Below, piece after piece: positions 59,620 through 64,000 of a stretch of DNA of 64,000 bases. Each line of letters begins with the position of its first letter. Within the stretch, counting starts at the first letter, position 1. The stretch comes from Lachnospiraceae bacterium UBA3632 (lineage in GTDB: Bacteria > Bacillota > Clostridia > Lachnospirales > Lachnospiraceae): the NCBI GenBank assembly GCA_002373975.1, contig DFKZ01000114.1, positions 1 through 64,000 on the forward strand, written 5' to 3'. The notes below the pieces were generated by a model that ran no database searches, was not told the origin of the DNA, and saw only the letters and a list, made by a program, of their open reading frames with translations. A program made the translations under genes and the position numbers.

Positions 59620-59712
59620 GTCCATTTAACTAAAGGCTGCGGGGTAGTATCTTAAGCTTGTTCCAATTGATATGCGTTAAGCATTTTTAATTGATTGAAG
59701 GAGTGAATGGTT

Positions 59713-61827
59713 ATGAAATTTTCAAAAGGAGTAGTAAAGGCAAGGTTCATAATTCTTATTGTTGCCCTTGCGCTTCTCGTACCGAGTCTGTACGGAATGC
59801 TCCACACAAGGATCAATTATGACATGCTCACTTACCTTCCTAAGGATATGGAGACAGTCGTAGGCCAGGATATCCTGATGGATGAATTCGGAAAGGGAGC
59901 ATTCGCATTCGTTGTTGTGGAGGGAATGGAAAATAAGGATGTCAGCGCCCTGGCTGAAAAGCTTCGCGGCATAGAGCATGTTGACACGGTTCTCTGGTAT
60001 GATTCGTTTTTCGACATGAATATCCCGATGGAGCTTTTGCCCGACAAGGTCTATGACACCTTCAATAAAGGCGATAGTACGATGCTCGCGATATTCTTCG
60101 ACAGTTCAACATCGGCAGATGTGACGATGGATGCTATAAAGAAGATCAGGAGCACATGTAATGAAAGCTGCTTCGTATCGGGTATGTCGGCACTTGTTGC
60201 AGATCTTAAAGCGCTCTGCGAAATAGAGGAGCCTGTCTATGTCGGGATTGCAGTTGCACTTGCAGCAATTTCCATGATGGTATTCCTTGACGGATATCTT
60301 GTTCCTTTCGTTTTCCTTGCAAGCATAGGAATGGCAATCGTCTATAACCTCGGGTCCAATTATTTCCTCGGCGAGATGTCCTATATAACCAAGGCTCTGT
60401 CGGCAGTGCTGCAGCTTGCGGTAACGATGGATTACTCAATCTTTTTGTGGGATTCATATAATGAAAAGCTTGAGTCGATAGAAGACCATAAAGAAGCGAT
60501 GGCACATGCGATAAAAGATACTCTCACATCGGTTGTCGGAAGTTCAATCACAACAATTGCAGGATTTATCGCTCTTTGTTTTATGAGCTTCACATTGGGC
60601 GCCGATCTCGGAATCGTGATGGCGAAGGGTGTTCTTCTCGGAGTAGTAGGATGCGTAACAATCCTCCCGGCATTGATACTGGTTCTTGATAAACCGCTTC
60701 AGAAGACAAAACATAAGGCAATACTTCCTAAGATGGATAAGTTTGCGGGAGTAATCGTAAAGATATTCCCGGTTATGCTTGCACTGTTTGTGGCAGTTGC
60801 GATACCTGCATATTACGGATACTCACGTACACAAAAAGAAGTTTATTATGACATGGGAACATGCCTCCCCGACAATATCGAAGTCGTAAAAGCAAACCAG
60901 AAGCTTTCAGATACATTCGGAGTTGCTTCCACTCACATGCTTTTGACCGATGCAAATCTTCCCGAAAAAGAGACAAGGGAAATGCTTAGAGAAATCGAGA
61001 AGGTTGAAGGCGTAAGCAATGTGATCGGAATGGAATCAGTCGTCGGTCCGCTCGTTCCGGAATCTGTGATCCCCGATGAAGTAAAGGATATGCTTCAGAG
61101 CGAAAACTGGAAGCTTGTACTGATCAACTCGGAATACAAGGTTGCCAGTGATGCCGTAAACGAGCAGATAGGAGAAATCAACAACATCATTAAATCATAT
61201 GATAAAAAAGGAATGCTGATCGGTGAAGCTCCCTGTATGAAGGATATGATCGAGACGACAGGACACGACTTCGAAGTCGTAAATATCATTTCGATTGTTG
61301 CAATCTTTGTGATCATCATGATCGTTGAAAAGAGCATATCGCTTCCGTTCATACTCATTGCAGTCATAGAACTTGCGATATTCATCAATCTGGGTATTCC
61401 TCATTACATGGGACAGACACTTCCGTTTATCGCTCCCATCTGCATCAGCACGATACAGCTCGGCGCTACAGTCGATTATGCGATCCTGATGACTACGAGA
61501 TACAAGAGCGAAAGAAGAAACGGAAACGATAAAAAGCAGTCCGTTAAGACGGCGCTTTCAACATCGATAGGATCAATAATCGTCAGCGGAATGGGACTTT
61601 TCTGCTCGACATTCGGAGTGGCTGTCTACTCCAAGATCGATATCATCAGTTCAATGTGTATGCTGATGGCAAGAGGAGCAATCGTAAGTATGCTCTGTGT
61701 AATCTTCATCCTTCCGTCGCTGCTTCTTTTATGTGATGGAGTGATAATACATACTACTTTCGGAATCAAAAAGAAGGCAGAAAGTTCGGATGATCTCTTA
61801 ACCGGGAAAGGAGATGCTTTGGCATGA
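59713..61827 (+). CDS. MMPL/RND-family membrane transporter
   Basis: 704-residue efflux or lipid transporter with about 12 helices in two repeats, each with a large extracellular loop (about 35-180 and 385-520). Family motifs include DMLTYLPKDMETVVGQ, LAVTMDYSIFLWDSYNEK and QLGATVDYAILMTTRYK, holding the conserved membrane Asp residues. The ATG at 59713 is 10 bases from GGAG; the ATG at 59707 is only 4. Its end overlaps the next gene by 4 bases (ATGA), so the two are translated together. Confidence 0.92.
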   Translation: MKFSKGVVKARFIILIVALALLVPSLYGMLHTRINYDMLTYLPKDMETVVGQDILMDEFGKGAFAFVVVEGMENKDVSALAEKLRGIEHVDTVLWYDSFFDMNIPMELLPDKVYDTFNKGDSTMLAIFFDSSTSADVTMDAIKKIRSTCNESCFVSGMSALVADLKALCEIEEPVYVGIAVALAAISMMVFLDGYLVPFVFLASIGMAIVYNLGSNYFLGEMSYITKALSAVLQLAVTMDYSIFLWDSYNEKLESIEDHKEAMAHAIKDTLTSVVGSSITTIAGFIALCFMSFTLGADLGIVMAKGVLLGVVGCVTILPALILVLDKPLQKTKHKAILPKMDKFAGVIVKIFPVMLALFVAVAIPAYYGYSRTQKEVYYDMGTCLPDNIEVVKANQKLSDTFGVASTHMLLTDANLPEKETREMLREIEKVEGVSNVIGMESVVGPLVPESVIPDEVKDMLQSENWKLVLINSEYKVASDAVNEQIGEINNIIKSYDKKGMLIGEAPCMKDMIETTGHDFEVVNIISIVAIFVIIMIVEKSISLPFILIAVIELAIFINLGIPHYMGQTLPFIAPICISTIQLGATVDYAILMTTRYKSERRNGNDKKQSVKTALSTSIGSIIVSGMGLFCSTFGVAVYSKIDIISSMCMLMARGAIVSMLCVIFILPSLLLLCDGVIIHTTFGIKKKAESSDDLLTGKGDALA

Positions 61828-63989
61828 AAAACAACACGAAAAAAATTATTGCGGCAGCACTGGCGCTGACTGTAGCTCTGGGAGGAAGCTGCTACGCTTT
61901 TGCATCCCAGGCAAAGAATGAAGATAAAAAAAATACTGATAGTACGGAAACTGTTTCGGAACTTACGGAAGCAGTATCGGGACCTGAAGTGCCGGCTGAG
62001 GAAGAAAACAGCATAGAAGATGCAGTCAAAACAGAGGATGAAAAGATAGTATCTGACGATGAAGTAGTGTATGTATTTACCGACGCAAATGGTCAGGTAA
62101 GTAAAGTCATGGACAGCATCCTGATCGAAAATGATAAGGAAACTGAAGAAGCCGAAAAGGCTGAAAGTGCAAAAGACCTTCCGGTAACCATTAAAGTAAG
62201 TTATTCTCTCGACGGAAAAGCTATTGCCCCCGAGGAACTTGCAGGAAAGAGCGGTCATCTGTCGATCGATGTGACATTCACCGATAACGCATACGAAGTC
62301 CGTGAGATGAACGGAAAGAATGAAAAGATTTATGTTCCTTTCATAGCAAGTACCGTTATGGTTCTTGACAGCGAAAAGTACTCAAATGTAACCGTAAGTA
62401 ACGGTCGAGTAGTATTTGACGGTGCAAGATATGCGGTAGCGGGAATCGCTCTTCCGGGCCTTAAAGAAGACCTGCAGCTCGATGCTGAACTTGAAAAAGA
62501 AAAGGATAAGATTCCTGAGTCGGTAAAGATCGAAGCAGATGTAGAGGACTGTGAGATATCGGGAATGTATATGCTTCTTTCAAACAGTGTATTTTCAGAC
62601 CTTTCCGTCGATACCGACGAGAAGCTGGAAGAACTTCGTGACGACCTTGGAAAGATTGATGACGCGATGGAAGCTCTCATGAACGGATCCGATGAGTTGT
62701 ATAACGGATTAGATAAGCTGCTTACCGGAAGCAATACATTCAGTGACGGATTCACACAGCTTACCGATGGACTCGATACTCTTGCATCAAATTCGGATGC
62801 ACTCACAAGCGGAGCAGCGCAGGTATTTAATTCACTTCTTCAGACTGCACAGGCACAGCTTGCTGAGTCAGGAATAGATGTCGGCACTCTGACGATCGAT
62901 AATTACGGAACAGTTCTTGCAGGACTGATAAACGACGGATATGTAAGGAATATGGCATATGCAAAAGTTGAGCAGTCCGTAAGGGAGAATACAAGTACCA
63001 TTAATGAAGCTGTAACCGCAGCAGTTTACAGTCAGGTTGAATCAGGGGTGGAAGCCGCTGTAAGGCAGCAGGTAACCGAAGGTGTGAAAGAGAAGGTTGC
63101 TGAAAGTATTCGTCCGCAGGTTGAGGCAGCTGTAAGAGCTCAGGTTGAAGCGCAGGTAAAAGGAACAGTCGAGGAGCGGGTAAAAGAAGCGGTAGTTGCA
63201 GCTGTGGCCGAGCAGTACAGAATAACCGCAGAGGAAGTACTTGCGGATGAAACAATGTCAGCGGCTGTCAATGATCAGGTTAAAGAAAAAATGAGCTCGG
63301 ATGAGATCCAGACAACGATCGCTTCCAACACGGATGCGCAAATGTCATCAGACGATGTAAAAAACCTGATCGAGAGTAAGGTTAATGAGCAGCTTGCCAC
63401 AGAGAATGTACAGAAGATCATCACCCAGAATACGGATGAGCAGATGAACACAGATGATATTAAAAGCATCATCGATGCAAAGACCACAGAGAAAGAATCA
63501 TCAGCTGAGATAAGTGAGCTGATTGATCAGAAGACCGAGGAAACCGTTCTTTCGAAGATAAGTGAATACCAGAATTCTGATGAGGTAAATGCACAGATTT
63601 CGGAAGGAGACCGGAAGATACTTAATCTTATCGCATCACTTGACGGATACGCACAGTTTTACAACGGAGTAATTAAGTATACTCAAGGCGTAAATGAGGC
63701 CGATACAGGTGCAAACAAGCTTAAAAATGCAATGCCTGAACTGATCGAAGGAATCAAGGCACTTAAAGAGGGAAGCGGAAAGCTTTCGGACGGACTTAAA
63801 GAGTTCAATGACGAAGGAATCGTAAAGCTTAACGATATCGTGGATGATACGCTTGAAGGATTTGTTGAAAGATTTGATGCTGTTAAGGAAGTGGCGGCAG
63901 ATTATACATCATATGACGCAGAGAGCGGTATATCAAAGAACAGCGTAAAATTTATTTATAAAATTGATTCTGTCAAAAGTGGCAGATAA
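61824..63989 (+). CDS. secreted coiled-coil protein partner of the MMPL transporter
   Basis: 721 residues. A signal peptide (about 1-28, ending CYAFASQA) is followed by an acidic region, a domain with conserved Ser/Gly blocks (about 105-235, KVSYSLDGKAIAP), helical segments with ELYNGLDKLLTGSNTF-type repeats similar to YhgE/Pip proteins, and a long Gln/Glu/Val-rich coiled coil (about 390-600) with 11-residue periodicity. No C-terminal anchor is seen. The start overlaps the transporter stop, so it is probably an extracellular accessory protein of that transporter. Confidence 0.8.
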   Translation: MKNNTKKIIAAALALTVALGGSCYAFASQAKNEDKKNTDSTETVSELTEAVSGPEVPAEEENSIEDAVKTEDEKIVSDDEVVYVFTDANGQVSKVMDSILIENDKETEEAEKAESAKDLPVTIKVSYSLDGKAIAPEELAGKSGHLSIDVTFTDNAYEVREMNGKNEKIYVPFIASTVMVLDSEKYSNVTVSNGRVVFDGARYAVAGIALPGLKEDLQLDAELEKEKDKIPESVKIEADVEDCEISGMYMLLSNSVFSDLSVDTDEKLEELRDDLGKIDDAMEALMNGSDELYNGLDKLLTGSNTFSDGFTQLTDGLDTLASNSDALTSGAAQVFNSLLQTAQAQLAESGIDVGTLTIDNYGTVLAGLINDGYVRNMAYAKVEQSVRENTSTINEAVTAAVYSQVESGVEAAVRQQVTEGVKEKVAESIRPQVEAAVRAQVEAQVKGTVEERVKEAVVAAVAEQYRITAEEVLADETMSAAVNDQVKEKMSSDEIQTTIASNTDAQMSSDDVKNLIESKVNEQLATENVQKIITQNTDEQMNTDDIKSIIDAKTTEKESSAEISELIDQKTEETVLSKISEYQNSDEVNAQISEGDRKILNLIASLDGYAQFYNGVIKYTQGVNEADTGANKLKNAMPELIEGIKALKEGSGKLSDGLKEFNDEGIVKLNDIVDDTLEGFVERFDAVKEVAADYTSYDAESGISKNSVKFIYKIDSVKSGR

Positions 63990-64000
63990 TGCCCGATAGT

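Overview
The window looks like chromosome from an anaerobic Firmicute of the family Lachnospiraceae (Butyrivibrio/Roseburia-like). This is inferred from gene content: cellobiose phosphorylase, the iorA-iorB-paaK-ACT cluster, superoxide reductase, a DUF4317 protein, a valS T-box, a CIRCE operator, strong AGGAGG ribosome-binding sites, several TTG starts and tRNAs without encoded CCA. No insertion sequence, prophage, CRISPR array or rRNA operon is visible.

Layout. 1-8.5 kb: a tRNA 3' end, an acyltransferase, a DUF362 ferredoxin-like protein, cellobiose phosphorylase (GH94), an esterase, a PHP phosphoesterase, a radical-SAM activase-like enzyme and a methyltransferase. 8.5-14 kb: htpG behind a perfect CIRCE element, a lipoprotein, superoxide reductase and tRNA-Leu(CAG). 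14-22 kb: a metallo-hydrolase and a permease, then a four-gene signalling operon: MBL hydrolase, GAF-HD-GYP phosphodiesterase with an interrupted catalytic domain, FecR-domain membrane protein, and CHASE2 class III adenylate cyclase. 22-30.5 kb: an acyl-CoA synthetase, a highly structured 150-nt intergenic element, a LytTR/LiaF-like pair, and the indolepyruvate oxidoreductase-phenylacetate CoA ligase-ACT operon. 30.5-35.2 kb: a c-di-GMP operon (GGDEF-EAL with a C-terminal LamG-like domain, NUDIX hydrolase, membrane HD-GYP).

35.2-46 kb: T-box-controlled valS with folC, a zinc-ribbon/TPR membrane protein, a GH25 lysozyme, an MntP-like Mn efflux protein, DUF4317, a CDP-alcohol phosphatidyltransferase that may be leaderless, pyrE and small membrane proteins. 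46-52 kb: an M29-like aminopeptidase and a purE-purM-purN-purD operon ending in a strong terminator. 52-64 kb: an SH3/repeat-tail membrane protein, a GntR regulator, clpC preceded by repeated sites, radA, and a TetR-MMPL-secreted coiled-coil module.

The main theme beyond housekeeping is second-messenger signalling: one predicted cAMP synthase, two HD-GYP proteins and one dual GGDEF-EAL protein lie within 20 kb, some with unusual domain fusions. The most promising undescribed items are the cAMP/HD-GYP/FecR/MBL operon (15.8-22 kb), the cytoplasmic GGDEF-EAL-LamG fusion (30.6-32.5 kb), the structured element at 23.9-24.0 kb and the repeated sites before clpC (54.15-54.23 kb). All function calls come from reading motifs by eye; no database search was run.
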